A stretch of 64,000 bases of DNA from Amycolatopsis sp. FBCC-B4732 (GTDB lineage: Bacteria; Actinomycetota; Actinomycetes; Mycobacteriales; Pseudonocardiaceae): contig NZ_CP095376.1 in NCBI RefSeq assembly GCF_023008405.1, forward strand, positions 8,970,501 through 9,034,500, written 5' to 3'. Below, in pieces: positions 22,626 through 31,077 of this stretch. Every line of letters starts with the position of its first letter. The first letter of the stretch is position 1. The notes below the pieces were generated by a model. It was given only the letters and a program-made list of their open reading frames with translations, was not told the origin of the DNA and did not search any database. The position numbers were made by a program, and so were the translations under genes.

Positions 22626-23462
22626 TCAGCTGGCCCGCTGAGCGTTGTCCGGCACCTCGAGCACGTCCATCTGGGGCAGCGGCGTCAGCGGAGCCAACGG
22701 CGTCAACGGCGCGAGCTGCGGCCGCTTCGGTGACAGCCCGTCCCCCATCGACTCGCCGCGCAGCTGGCGGCGGATCCACGGGAGCAGGTGCACCTTCGTC
22801 CACGTCAGGTCCGAGCGCCGCGAGTCGATCCAGCGGCTCGGGACCGCCTCCGCCGGCCACGGCTCTCGCCAATCACCCTCCACGGGGATGCCCAGGACCT
22901 CCGCGGACTTCAGCGCGATGCGGCGGTGGGCGTCCGGGGAGAAGTGGAGGCGGTCGTCGCTCCAGGCTCGGCGGTCGTGCAGCGGGGCCATCGCCCACAG
23001 GTCGACCATGCGGGCGCCGTGGCGCTCGGCGATGGCCCACAGGTGGGTGTTGTAGATCGCCACCTTGCCGCGCAGGACCGACATCACCGACAGGACCTTC
23101 GTGTCCGGGCCGTTGAACATCAGCACCGGGATGCCCGCCTCGCGCAGCTTGGCGACGCCTTCTTCCAGGCGCTCCGCCACCGCGTCGACGTCCGCGCCCG
23201 GCACGATGATGTCGTTGCCGCCGGCGCAGAGGGTGACCAGGTCGGGCTTCAGTTCCAGGGCGATCGGGAGCTGCTCGTCCATGATCTCGTCGAGCATCTT
23301 GCCCCGCAGCGACAGGTTCGCGTACCGGAAGTCCGCCCGGCCCGCCGCCAGGATCTCCGCGAGCCGGTCGGCCCAGCCGCGGAACGAGCCGTCCGGCAAG
23401 GCGTCGTTGAGGCCCTCGGTGAAGCTGTCTCCTAGGGCTACATAGCTGTCGATTCCGTACAC
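22626..23462 (-). CDS. SGNH/GDSL-family hydrolase
   Basis: 278-aa esterase/lipase-like hydrolase. Block I is VALGDSFTEG (Ser nucleophile), the Gly block is NLSLRGK, block III is CAGGND (Asn oxyanion) and block V is DDRLHFSPDAH with the D-x-x-H catalytic pair. GTG 23462 is chosen because AAGGGG lies 7 nt upstream and the protein then begins at the family's usual MYGIDSYVALGDS; a 57-nt longer frame from 23519 runs over the Shine-Dalgarno. No signal peptide, so cytoplasmic. The C-terminal tail (PLTPLAPLTPL) is a low-complexity Pro/Leu repeat. Substrate unknown. Confidence 0.85.
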   Translation of the reverse strand: MYGIDSYVALGDSFTEGLNDALPDGSFRGWADRLAEILAAGRADFRYANLSLRGKMLDEIMDEQLPIALELKPDLVTLCAGGNDIIVPGADVDAVAERLEEGVAKLREAGIPVLMFNGPDTKVLSVMSVLRGKVAIYNTHLWAIAERHGARMVDLWAMAPLHDRRAWSDDRLHFSPDAHRRIALKSAEVLGIPVEGDWREPWPAEAVPSRWIDSRRSDLTWTKVHLLPWIRRQLRGESMGDGLSPKRPQLAPLTPLAPLTPLPQMDVLEVPDNAQRAS

Positions 23463-23505
23463 GTTGGGTCCCCTTCCCCATCCCTGCGACCGACTCCCCG
23501 ACATG

Positions 23506-23524
23506 TAGTTGTACACCACAACTA
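23506..23524. promoter_or_regulatory. Inverted repeat TAGTTGT-N5-ACAACTA
   Basis: Perfect 7-bp arms with a 5-bp spacer, 44 bp upstream of the GDSL esterase start, in the 269-bp gap between divergently transcribed genes. Its size and symmetry fit an operator for a dimeric repressor; the regulator is not identifiable here. Confidence 0.45.
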
Positions 23525-23731
23525 ACCATCGGGGTCCAACCCCCGCGCCACCCCGGCCGTTCAGCCCGGGGTAACAGTGTCTTATCTTGTCGGCCTTCTC
23601 CGCTCCCTTATTACGCAGTCTTCACCTTCGGCATGCCGTGAAACAGCACACCAAGAGGCAAACCCGGCACTCGATGTGGCGAAGATCTCCCTGCTTGCGG
23701 CGTCCCGGGGGCTTTCCGGCAGGCTGGAAAG

Positions 23732-24391
23732 GTGTCCGGAGAACCCCGTGAGTCGCTCGCGCAGATCCTCGGCGGCCGCCGGGGTGCGCTCGACGCCAGC
23801 GTCCCGCCCGCCGGTTTCGTCGTGGGCTGGCTCGTGGCCGGGCAGTCCGTCGCCTGGGGTGCCGGGGCCGCCATCGCGGTCGCCCTCGCGCTCGGGGTCT
23901 ACCGGGTCGTCCGGGGCGGCAAGATCCGCGCGCTCGTGGTCAGCCTGGCCGCCGTCGTCGCGGCCGCGCTGATCGCCCTGCACACCGGACGCGCGCAGGA
24001 CTTCTTCCTGCTGCAGCTGATGTCCAATGTGGCCAGCGCCCTGCTGTGGGCGGCCAGCATCGTGGTGCGCTGGCCGCTGCTCGGCGTCGTCGTCGGGCTG
24101 CTGCTCGGGCAGAAGGCGCGCTGGCGCCGGGACGCGGTGCTGCTCAAGGCGTATTCACGGGCCAGCTGGGTGTGGGTGCTCCAGTACGTGCTGCGCGTGG
24201 TCGTCTACGGCCTGCTGTGGTGGGCCGGCCAGGTCGTCGCGCTCGGCGTGGCCCGCACGGTGCTCTCGTGGCCGCTGGTCGCGCTGACCGTCGCGGTGAG
24301 CGGGTGGGTGCTCTACCGGGCATTGCCACCGGAGCACCCCGGCCTGCGCCTGACGCCGGAGACCAGCTCGGACGACGTACCCAGGGCATAA
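23732..24391 (+). CDS. DUF3159 family membrane protein
   Basis: 219-aa integral membrane protein with about six TM helices (about 24-42, 43-60, 68-85, 98-125, 150-170, 172-195). Typical DUF3159 features include the short cytoplasmic start ESLAQILGGRRGALDASVPP, IRALVVSLAAVVAAALIALHTGRAQDFF and YVLRVVVYGLLWWAGQVVALGVAR. GTG 23732 follows GGAAAGG. Actinobacteria-specific family, function unknown. Monocistronic. Confidence 0.8.
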   Translation: MSGEPRESLAQILGGRRGALDASVPPAGFVVGWLVAGQSVAWGAGAAIAVALALGVYRVVRGGKIRALVVSLAAVVAAALIALHTGRAQDFFLLQLMSNVASALLWAASIVVRWPLLGVVVGLLLGQKARWRRDAVLLKAYSRASWVWVLQYVLRVVVYGLLWWAGQVVALGVARTVLSWPLVALTVAVSGWVLYRALPPEHPGLRLTPETSSDDVPRA

Positions 24392-24492
24392 GGCGGCCCC
24401 CGGCGAGGGGGGAGGGTCCGGGGGCCACTGCCTACGGTACCCGGCCGACCCGGGTTCAGTCGACGTTTTCGCGGTTTCGGCCCGCGTTTCGC

Positions 24493-25458
24493 TCAATCCG
24501 CTGGTGGAGCGGGTCTCGGCGCGCCTTCGCCGAAGGCGTCCACGGCGGCCAGCCACGCCGCACCGAGCACGCCATCGGAGCTGGTCAGCACCTCGAGGCC
24601 GGACAACCCGCGGCGGACGAGCGCGCCGACCGGGCTGTCCCCGGTGAGCACCGAGCCGACGAGCACGACCGGAGTCGACTCGCCGGGCTCGCGCGCGGCG
24701 AGGGCGTTCGCGACGAGCAACTCGGCCGCGCGGCCGACGATCTCCCGGGCCGCGGGCTCGCCGGCGTCGTGCGCCGCGCTCACCAACGGCGCGAAGCGGG
24801 CGAGCCGCACCGGCGCCTCGGCGTTGGCGGCCGTGATGAGCGCGCGCGACGCGGCGAGCCGCCCGGCGTCGGTCCGGACGTCCAAACCGGACGGTCCGAG
24901 CGCGGTGGCGAGCACCGCCGACGGCAATCCTTCGAGGGGAAGGCCGCGGCCCAGAGCCTCCAAAGTGGAACGGACGGCTTCGCGGCCGAGCCAGAACGCC
25001 GAACCCTCGTCGCCGAGCAGCCAGCCGTAGCCGCCCGCGGTGCCGGCGAGGCGCCGCTTGCGGATCCGGCCCGCGATCGAACCGGTGCCGGCGACCAGGA
25101 CCGTCCCGTCGGGGGCCGACGTCGCCGACGCGTACGCCACTTCGGCGTCGGCGACCGTCCGCACCACGCCGGTGAGCCCGATCCGCGCCCACGCCGCTTC
25201 GAACACTGACGCCACCGCCGGGTCGCTCAGCTTGCTGACCCCGGCCATGCCGACGACGCACGCCCGCACGGTGCCGGGGTCGCGGTCGCCGAGCGCCGCG
25301 GTGATCGCACCGGCGATCCGGCCCGCGGCGACCTCCGGCGCGTGCGCGTTGGGGTTGGCGCCTTCGCCGCGCCCGGTGCCGAGCACGACGCCGGCGGCGT
25401 CGACCAGTGCGGCCCTGGTCGACGTGCCGCCGGCGTCGACGCCGATCGCGGAGGTCAC
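24493..25458 (-). CDS. N-acetylglucosamine kinase, BadF/BcrA ATPase family
   Basis: 321-aa sugar kinase of the ASKHA fold. It has the phosphate-1 loop IGVDAGGTSTRAAL, the family motif GEGANPNAH, the phosphate-2 region VVGMAGV, the catalytic Asp in TVADAEVAY, the phosphate/adenosine motifs VAGTGSIAGR and GGYGWLLGDEGSAFWLGR, and VLVGSVL near the end. It phosphorylates GlcNAc or a related aminosugar. GTG 25458 overlaps the stop of the upstream SIS gene (GTGA), so it is the second gene of an operon whose promoter carries a DasR site. This context makes a GlcNAc/chitin catabolic role likely. Confidence 0.83.
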   Translation of the reverse strand: MTSAIGVDAGGTSTRAALVDAAGVVLGTGRGEGANPNAHAPEVAAGRIAGAITAALGDRDPGTVRACVVGMAGVSKLSDPAVASVFEAAWARIGLTGVVRTVADAEVAYASATSAPDGTVLVAGTGSIAGRIRKRRLAGTAGGYGWLLGDEGSAFWLGREAVRSTLEALGRGLPLEGLPSAVLATALGPSGLDVRTDAGRLAASRALITAANAEAPVRLARFAPLVSAAHDAGEPAAREIVGRAAELLVANALAAREPGESTPVVLVGSVLTGDSPVGALVRRGLSGLEVLTSSDGVLGAAWLAAVDAFGEGAPRPAPPAD

Positions 25459-26498
25459 CGGGTCTTGGTCACCTTGAGCAGGCCGCGCGGGTTGTCCGGG
25501 TCGCCGCCGCGCGCCAGCGAGAGGCCCAGCGCGATCTGCTGGATCGGCAGGATCTCCAGGATCGGCGCCAGCTCTTCGACGGTCTGCGGGACGTCGATCC
25601 GCAGCGCCGCGGGGGTGTCCGCGGACGCCGAACCGACCGCGACGACGTCCGCGCCGCGCTTGCCGACCGCGTCGACGACGTCGCGCATGGCTTCGGCGCC
25701 GTGCCCGGCGCTGGTCACCGCCAGCACCGCGGTCTGGTCGTCGACCGCCGCCACCGGGCCGTGCAGCAGGTCGGCCCCGCTGTACGCGCGCGCCGCGAGG
25801 TAGCTCGTCTCGGCGAGCTTGAGCGACCCCTCCAGCGCGGTCGCGTAAGAGTAGCCGCGGGCGGCGGTGAGGACCCGGTTCACGAACCGGTACCGGTCGA
25901 CCGCCCGCTGCACGCCCTCGGTGGCGCCCTCGAGGGTCTGCTGCGCGAGTTCGCCGATCTTCTCGGCGTCCGCCGCCTTGCCGCCGCGCACCGCGTCGAC
26001 GAGCAGATAGAGCGCCATCAGCGTCGCGGAGTACGTCTTGGTCGCCGCGACCGCCTGCTCGACACCGGCGCCGATGTCGATGCCGAGTTCGGACGCCGCC
26101 CGCAGCGGCGAGTCCGGGGTGTTGGTCACGGAAACGGTCAGCGCGCCCTGGCGCCTCGCCGTTTCGGTGACCTCGATCAGGTCAGGCGACCCACCGCTTT
26201 GGCTGACGGTGACGAACAGCACGTCCCGCAAATCGGGTCGCGCGCCGTACAGCGTCGCCGTGGACGGGGAAACCAGACCGGCCGGAAGGCCGAGGAGTAC
26301 CTCGATCAGGTACTTCGCGTACAACGCTGCGTGGTCACTCGATCCACGCGCGGCGAGCAAAGCGAACCGCGGGGGCCGTTGTGAGATCTTTTCCGCCACT
26401 TCGGCGATTTCCGACTGACGCTGCACCAGACCGGCCAGGACGTCCGGCTGCTGGGCGATCTCCGCGGCCATGTGCTCGCCGGGCCGTTGTTGGGTCAT
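25455..26498 (-). CDS. SIS-domain aminosugar isomerase/deaminase-like protein
   Basis: 347-aa protein with two SIS domains, as in the isomerase half of GlmS and in AgaS/NagB-II deaminases. It begins with MAAEIAQQPDVLAGL. SIS-1 holds ALLAARGSSDHAALYAKYLIE and TVSQSGGSPDLIEVTETARRQG (Ser-rich phosphosugar loops). SIS-2 has GYSYATALEGSLKLAETSYLAARAYSGADLLHGPVAAV, where the EGxLKLxE motif holds the catalytic Glu. ATG 26498 is chosen because GAGAGG lies 6 nt before it; ATG 26501 and 26522 are in frame upstream. It probably deaminates or isomerises glucosamine-6-phosphate. Confidence 0.83.
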   Translation of the reverse strand: MTQQRPGEHMAAEIAQQPDVLAGLVQRQSEIAEVAEKISQRPPRFALLAARGSSDHAALYAKYLIEVLLGLPAGLVSPSTATLYGARPDLRDVLFVTVSQSGGSPDLIEVTETARRQGALTVSVTNTPDSPLRAASELGIDIGAGVEQAVAATKTYSATLMALYLLVDAVRGGKAADAEKIGELAQQTLEGATEGVQRAVDRYRFVNRVLTAARGYSYATALEGSLKLAETSYLAARAYSGADLLHGPVAAVDDQTAVLAVTSAGHGAEAMRDVVDAVGKRGADVVAVGSASADTPAALRIDVPQTVEELAPILEILPIQQIALGLSLARGGDPDNPRGLLKVTKTR

Positions 26499-26548
26499 CA
26501 TTTTCCTCTCCACCTCCGGCATTATGTACCGGACTCAGGCGGCGTCGG

Positions 26549-26564
26549 TCAGGTCTAGACCAAT
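26549..26564. promoter_or_regulatory. DasR-responsive element (dre)
   Basis: TCAGGTCTAGACCAAT contains the perfect palindrome GGTCTAGACC (26552-26561), the core of the dre consensus ACTGGTCTAGACCACT. It lies between the divergent SIS-kinase operon and the GntR gene, 51 bp from the former and 86 bp from the latter, so it can control both. Confidence 0.8.
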
Positions 26565-26649
26565 GTTAGTGGGGCGGGCCGTCGGTGGAAAAGGGTACGT
26601 TTCATACGGGGACGTGGCGTGTGATGAGGGAAGGCATAGGGAGTCGGGC

Positions 26650-27405
26650 ATGTTGGAGACCACCACCACGGGCGAGGCGGGCACCGTCGCCGGGATGCGC
26701 GGGCAGCGCGAGCCCAAGTATTGGGCATTGAAACAGCACCTCCTCGACCTTTTGGACGTCCTCCCGCCGGGGTCGCCGATCCCGACCGAACGCGCGCTCG
26801 CGGGGGAGTTCACGGTCTCCCGCACCACCGTGCGCCAGGCGCTGGCGGACCTGACCGCCGAGGGCCGCCTGCACCGTGTGCAGGGAAAAGGCACCTTCGC
26901 GGCCGAGCCGAAGCTCGCGCAGCGGCTGCAGTTGTCGTCCTACACCGAGGACATGCGCAAGCAGGGCCTGAAGCCGTCTTCGAAGCTCCTCGAAGTCGAA
27001 GAGCTGCCGGTGGAGGGTGACCTCGCGAAGCTCCTCGGAATCCGCACCGGTGCGAAAATCCTTCGCCTTCGACGTCTTCGACTCGCGGACTCCCAGCCGA
27101 TGGCGCTGGAGACGACCCACCTCCCGCTCGGCCGTTTCCGCGGACTGCGCAAGCACGTCTCCGCGGGCGGTTCGTTGTACGCCGTTCTGCGCGAGCACTA
27201 CGGGGTCGAACTCGAACGCGCCGAAGAGACGATCGAGACGTCGCTCGCCGGGCCGCAGGAAGCGGAAATGCTCGGCGCGGACGTCGGCATGCCGGTGCTG
27301 ATGCTGACCCGGCACTCGTTCGCCACGGACGGCAAGCCGGTCGAGTTCGCCCGCTCGGTCTACCGCGGCGACCGGTACAAGTTCGTCACGACGCTGCTGC
27401 CGTAG
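26650..27405 (+). CDS. dasR: GntR/HutC-family regulator, DasR-like
   Basis: 251 aa. GntR winged helix at about 20-90 (YWALKQHLLDLLDVLPPGSPIPTERALAGEFTVSRTTVRQALADLTAEGRLHRVQGKGTF) followed by a UTRA effector domain (about 105-245) beginning LSSYTEDMRKQGLKPSSKLLEVE. The C-terminal ARSVYRGDRYKF is typical of HutC-subfamily members. Length and the adjacent dre palindrome match DasR of Streptomyces, which senses glucosamine-6-phosphate and represses GlcNAc uptake and chitin genes. ATG 26650 lies after GGGAG. It is divergent from the SIS-kinase operon. Confidence 0.82.
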   Translation: MLETTTTGEAGTVAGMRGQREPKYWALKQHLLDLLDVLPPGSPIPTERALAGEFTVSRTTVRQALADLTAEGRLHRVQGKGTFAAEPKLAQRLQLSSYTEDMRKQGLKPSSKLLEVEELPVEGDLAKLLGIRTGAKILRLRRLRLADSQPMALETTHLPLGRFRGLRKHVSAGGSLYAVLREHYGVELERAEETIETSLAGPQEAEMLGADVGMPVLMLTRHSFATDGKPVEFARSVYRGDRYKFVTTLLP

Positions 27406-27448
27406 GGCCCGGTTGACGGGGGGATCACCGGCGCGGTGGAGTGAGCAC

Positions 27449-28981
27449 GTGACTGCCACCGAAGACACCGGGATCCGGTGGGGGACGCACGCCGCGCGCG
27501 GCGTCCTCGCCACCACCATCCTCGGGTCGGGCATGGCGATGCTCGACGGCACCATCGTCAACGTCGCCCTGCCCCGCATCGGCACCGAGCTCAACGCCTC
27601 GGTCGCCGGGCTCCAATGGATCCTCGACGGGTACCTGCTGGCGCTCGCCGCGCTCATCCTCGTCGCCGGTTCGCTCGGCGACCGGTACGGGCGGCGCCGC
27701 ACGTACCTCGTCGGCGTCGTCTGGTTCGGCGTCGCCTCGGGGCTGTGCGCCGCCGCGCAGTCCACCGAGATGCTCGTCGCGACCCGGATCCTGCAGGGCA
27801 TCGGCGGCGCGCTGCTGACGCCGGGTTCGCTCGCGATCCTCCAGTCGTCCTTCGCGCACGACGCCCGCGCCCGCGCGATCGGCGCCTGGTCGGGGCTCGG
27901 CGGCATCGCGGCCGCCGCCGGCCCGCTGCTCGGCGGGTTCCTCGTGCAGGTCTGGTCGTGGCGGCTGGCGTTCCTCATCAACGTGCCCATCGCCATCGCC
28001 GTGGTCCTGATGGCGCGGAAGTTCGTCCCCGAATCGCGGGACCCGGAGGCCACCGGCCACCCCGACTTCGGGGCGGCCGCGCTCGGCGCCGTCGGCCTCG
28101 CCGGGGTGACCGGCGCGCTGGTGGAGGCGCCGGGACGCGGGATCGGCGACCCGATCGTGCTGATCGCGGGCCTGCTCGGGATCGCGGGGCTGGCCGCGTT
28201 CGTCCTCCTCCAGCACCGCTCGGCGGAACCGCTCGTGCCGCCGTCGCTGTTCCGCGACCGGACGTTCACGCTCTCGAACGCGCTGACGTTCGTCGTCTAC
28301 GCGGCGCTCGGCGGGGTGATGATGCTGCTGGTCATGCAGCTGCAGGTGTCGCTCGGCTATTCGCCGACCGCGGCCGGGCTGGCGGGGCTGCCGCTCACGG
28401 TCGTCATGCTGCTGCTGTCGGGGCGCTCCGGCGCGCTCGCGCAGCGCATCGGCCCGCGCACGCAGCTGGTCGTCGGCCCGATCGTCGTCGGCGTCGGCAT
28501 GCTGCTGATGCTGCGCATCGCGCCCGGGGCATCCTACTTCGGCACGGTGCTGCCCGCGGTCGTGGTGTTCGGGCTCGGCCTGGCGACGGTGGTGGCCCCG
28601 GTGACCGCGACGGTGCTCGCCGCGGCCCCGGACCGCTTCGCCGGCGTCGCCTCCGGCGTCAACAACGCGATCGCCCGCTCCGGCGGGCTCTTGGCGGTGG
28701 CGGTGCTGCCCGCGGCGGCCGGGCTGACCGGCGAGGCGTACGCCGACCCGGTGGCGCTCACGGCGGGCTGGCGGACGGCGCTGGTCATCTGCGCGGCGCT
28801 GGCCATCGCGGGCGGGCTGATCGCGCTGGGCATCCACAACGGCGTCCTGGAGCCACCGGCTTCGCCGTCGCCGCCCAAGCCCGACGACGAGTGCCCCCAC
28901 CTGGGCGAGTGCTACCACTGCGGCGTCGAGGGCCCGCCGACGCACGTCCGCGGCGGCGGGACCCCGGTCGCCGGTTCCTAG
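27449..28981 (+). CDS. DHA2-type MFS multidrug transporter
   Basis: 510-aa exporter with 14 predicted TM helices. Family motifs: MLDGTIVNVALPRIG (motif D1 in TM1), GSLGDRYGRRRTYLVGV (motif A), ATRILQGIGGALLTPGSLAIL (motif B region) and GPLLGGFLVQVWSWRLAFLINVP (motif C). It probably effluxes drugs or secondary metabolites by proton antiport. GTG 27449 is used (GGAG 7 nt upstream). Unusually, the cytoplasmic C-terminal tail contains DDECPHLGECYHCGVEG, a Cys/His cluster that could bind a metal. The last 4 bp overlap the convergent dehydratase gene. Confidence 0.87.
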   Translation: MTATEDTGIRWGTHAARGVLATTILGSGMAMLDGTIVNVALPRIGTELNASVAGLQWILDGYLLALAALILVAGSLGDRYGRRRTYLVGVVWFGVASGLCAAAQSTEMLVATRILQGIGGALLTPGSLAILQSSFAHDARARAIGAWSGLGGIAAAAGPLLGGFLVQVWSWRLAFLINVPIAIAVVLMARKFVPESRDPEATGHPDFGAAALGAVGLAGVTGALVEAPGRGIGDPIVLIAGLLGIAGLAAFVLLQHRSAEPLVPPSLFRDRTFTLSNALTFVVYAALGGVMMLLVMQLQVSLGYSPTAAGLAGLPLTVVMLLLSGRSGALAQRIGPRTQLVVGPIVVGVGMLLMLRIAPGASYFGTVLPAVVVFGLGLATVVAPVTATVLAAAPDRFAGVASGVNNAIARSGGLLAVAVLPAAAGLTGEAYADPVALTAGWRTALVICAALAIAGGLIALGIHNGVLEPPASPSPPKPDDECPHLGECYHCGVEGPPTHVRGGGTPVAGS

Positions 28982-29928
28982 CCCGCGAGGATCTCCGCGA
29001 ACATCGCCGGGTCGGCGTTGCCGCCGGAGACCAGGACGACCGTCTTGCCGGCCGGCAGCTCGCCGGCGTGGAAGAGGTACGCGGCCGTCGTCACCGCGCC
29101 GCTGGGCTCGGCGACCAGGCGGGCCTGGCGGGCCAGGACGCGCACGGCCTCGCGGATCTCGTCCTCGGAGACCGTGATCATCTGGTCCACGACCTCGCGC
29201 AGGTGGGCGAAGGTCAGCTTGGACGGCTGCGAGCGCAGGCCGTCGGCGATCGTGCGGGCGCGGTCGGCCTGCGGCCAGCGGACCAGCTCACCGCGCCGGA
29301 GGCTGTCGGTGGCGTCCGCGGCCAGTGCCGGCTCGACGCCGATCACGCGCGCCCGCGGGCAGCGGGCCTTCAGCGCGGTGCCGACGCCGGCCGCCAGCCC
29401 GCCACCGCTGACCGGGACGAGCACGACATCGACGTCCGGCAGGTCTTCGGCGATCTCCAGGCCCGCGGTGCCCTGCCCGGCGATGATGGCCGCGTCGTCG
29501 AAGGGCGGGACGAGGGTCAGCCCGCGTTCGGCGGCCAGTTCACGCGCTTTCCCCTCGTGCTCGCCGATCGGCACCTCGATCACCTCGGCGCCGTACGCGA
29601 GGGTGGCCTCGACCTTGATCCGCGGCGCGACGTCCGGCACGACGATCACCGCGGGTACGCCGTAGCGCTGCGCGGCGTACGCGACCGCCTGCGCGTGGTT
29701 GCCGCTCGAGTACGCGACGACACCGCGTTCGCGCGCTTCGTCGTCGAGGGCCCCGATCGCGTTGAACGCACCGCGCACCTTGAACGCGCCGATCGGTTGC
29801 AGGCTTTCGGGTTTGAGCCACAGGGTGCCGCGGGGATCCCACGTCTGGACCAACAGGGGCGTGCGCACGGCGACACCTTCGACGCGCTTCGCGGCGGCCT
29901 CGATGTCGGAGATAGTCACCAGTTCCAT
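28978..29928 (-). CDS. Threonine/serine dehydratase (PLP, fold type II)
   Basis: 316-aa PLP enzyme without a C-terminal ACT domain, so of the catabolic/serine-racemase-like type. The PLP lysine lies in PIGAFKVRGAFNAI, the Asn-loop is SSGNHAQAVAYAA, the glycine loop that holds the PLP phosphate is VPVSGGGLAAGV, and the pyridine-N contact region is VLVSGGNAD. It deaminates L-threonine or L-serine to the 2-oxo acid, or acts as a racemase/hydroxyaspartate lyase; the motifs do not decide. Monocistronic. Confidence 0.87.
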   Translation of the reverse strand: MELVTISDIEAAAKRVEGVAVRTPLLVQTWDPRGTLWLKPESLQPIGAFKVRGAFNAIGALDDEARERGVVAYSSGNHAQAVAYAAQRYGVPAVIVVPDVAPRIKVEATLAYGAEVIEVPIGEHEGKARELAAERGLTLVPPFDDAAIIAGQGTAGLEIAEDLPDVDVVLVPVSGGGLAAGVGTALKARCPRARVIGVEPALAADATDSLRRGELVRWPQADRARTIADGLRSQPSKLTFAHLREVVDQMITVSEDEIREAVRVLARQARLVAEPSGAVTTAAYLFHAGELPAGKTVVLVSGGNADPAMFAEILAG

Positions 29929-30076
29929 GTGCCGAGTATGTCAAGAAATCGTTCGGATGAGAGTGTCTACTGTGGACAGACGGAGTGGTCCTCCTCACGC
30001 CGCGGCAACGCGGGGAGTTCCTCGCGCGCCTTAACCGTTGGACAAGGGGAGAACACGGACTACTCGGATCGGGATC

Positions 30077-30823
30077 ATGACGAAGGAGAACGAAGCGGCT
30101 TCCGAAGGAAAGACGGAGGAAAAGCCGGGCCTGCGGATCGTGCAGGTGCTGGCGGCGGCGCTCGCGGCGGTGACCGCCGCGCTGCTGGGCTCGACGCTCG
30201 GCGTGGCGGGCACGGTGGTCGGCGCGGGCGTGGCGAGCGTGGTGTCGACGGTCGGCGGCGAGCTGTACTTGCGCTCGCTGCAACGCACGCGCGAGGCGGC
30301 GGCGAAGGCCCGCGTGCTGGCGACGTCGGGGATCCGGCGGCGGGGACCCGCGCCGGACGTGCCGGCCGAGGTGGAAATTCCGATTACCGACCAGCCGACG
30401 GTGCAGCTGGAGAAGCCCGCCGAGGACGGGCCCTCGCGGCTGCGGAAACTGCGCTGGCCCTTGATCATCGGCACCAGCGTGGCGGCGTTCGCGGTGGCGA
30501 TCCTGGCGATCGTCGGCCTCGAGTCGGCAACGGGCGCCCGGATCGGCGGCGGCACGGGCACGAGCATCGGCAAGATCTTCGGCGGCGGTGGCGGCCACAC
30601 CGACACCACACCGTCGACGACGCCGACCACCGGGACCAGCGACACCCAGGTGTCCCCGACGGAGACGACCACGACCCCGCCGGAAACGTCGACGGCCCCG
30701 ACGACCTCGTCGGAGACGCCGACGACCACGCCGAGCACGTCGACGCAACAGCCGTCGACCTCGGCCCCGGCCACGACGGCCCCGCCCACCAGCCAGGGCG
30801 CGGCGACCACGCCGACGCCGTGA
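30077..30823 (+). CDS. Two-TM membrane protein with Thr/Pro-rich extracellular tail
   Basis: 248 aa. Charged N-terminus (1-17), a long hydrophobic segment (about 18-57, LRIVQVLAAALAAVTAALLGSTLGVAGT), a cytoplasmic basic stretch (TREAAAKARVLATSGIRRR), TM2 (about 133-157, LIIGTSVAAFAVAILAIVGLES), a Gly-rich turn and a Thr/Pro/Ser tail (about 175-248). ATG 30077 was preferred to an in-frame TTG at 30038. No family recognised. Its final 58 bp and downstream sequence are duplicated 168 bp further on. Confidence 0.65.
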   Translation: MTKENEAASEGKTEEKPGLRIVQVLAAALAAVTAALLGSTLGVAGTVVGAGVASVVSTVGGELYLRSLQRTREAAAKARVLATSGIRRRGPAPDVPAEVEIPITDQPTVQLEKPAEDGPSRLRKLRWPLIIGTSVAAFAVAILAIVGLESATGARIGGGTGTSIGKIFGGGGGHTDTTPSTTPTTGTSDTQVSPTETTTTPPETSTAPTTSSETPTTTPSTSTQQPSTSAPATTAPPTSQGAATTPTP

Positions 30824-31064
30824 CGGTGGTCAGGCCAGGTGGGTGCGGAGGGCTCGGGCAGCTTCGGTGGTCGCGCGGCCGACGTTGCGGGAGGCCCTCG
30901 CGTCGAGTACCGAAGGCAGTCGGTCGTCGTTGACCCGGCCACGACGGCCCCGCCCACCAGCCAGGGCGCGGCGGCCACGCCGACGCCGTGACGGTGGTCA
31001 GGCCAGGTGGGAGCGAAGGGCGCGAGTGGCTGACGACGATGCGGGACGCCCTCGCGTCGAGCCC
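30766..31064. repeat. Decayed tandem duplication of the membrane-protein/thiE 3' ends
   Basis: A 78-bp block at 30766-30843 (the end of the Thr/Pro-rich gene and the following sequence) recurs at 30934-31011 with one change, an offset of 168 bp. Each copy runs into a degraded version of the 3' end of thiE: 30830-30931 (with an internal deletion of about 25 bp) and 30998-31064, compared with the true thiE end at 31075-31203. No gene is supported between 30824 and 31077. Confidence 0.8.
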
Positions 31065-31077
31065 CGAGTGACTGTGG

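Noticed and set aside
22411..22641. Possible small gene of 76 codons
   Set aside because: It consists of the tandem repeats and a palindrome, has no ribosome site and no conserved composition.
27478..30933. A 1151-codon open plus-strand frame across the MFS and dehydratase genes
   Set aside because: No recognisable domain, crosses three real genes on both strands and has the composition of a high-GC shadow.
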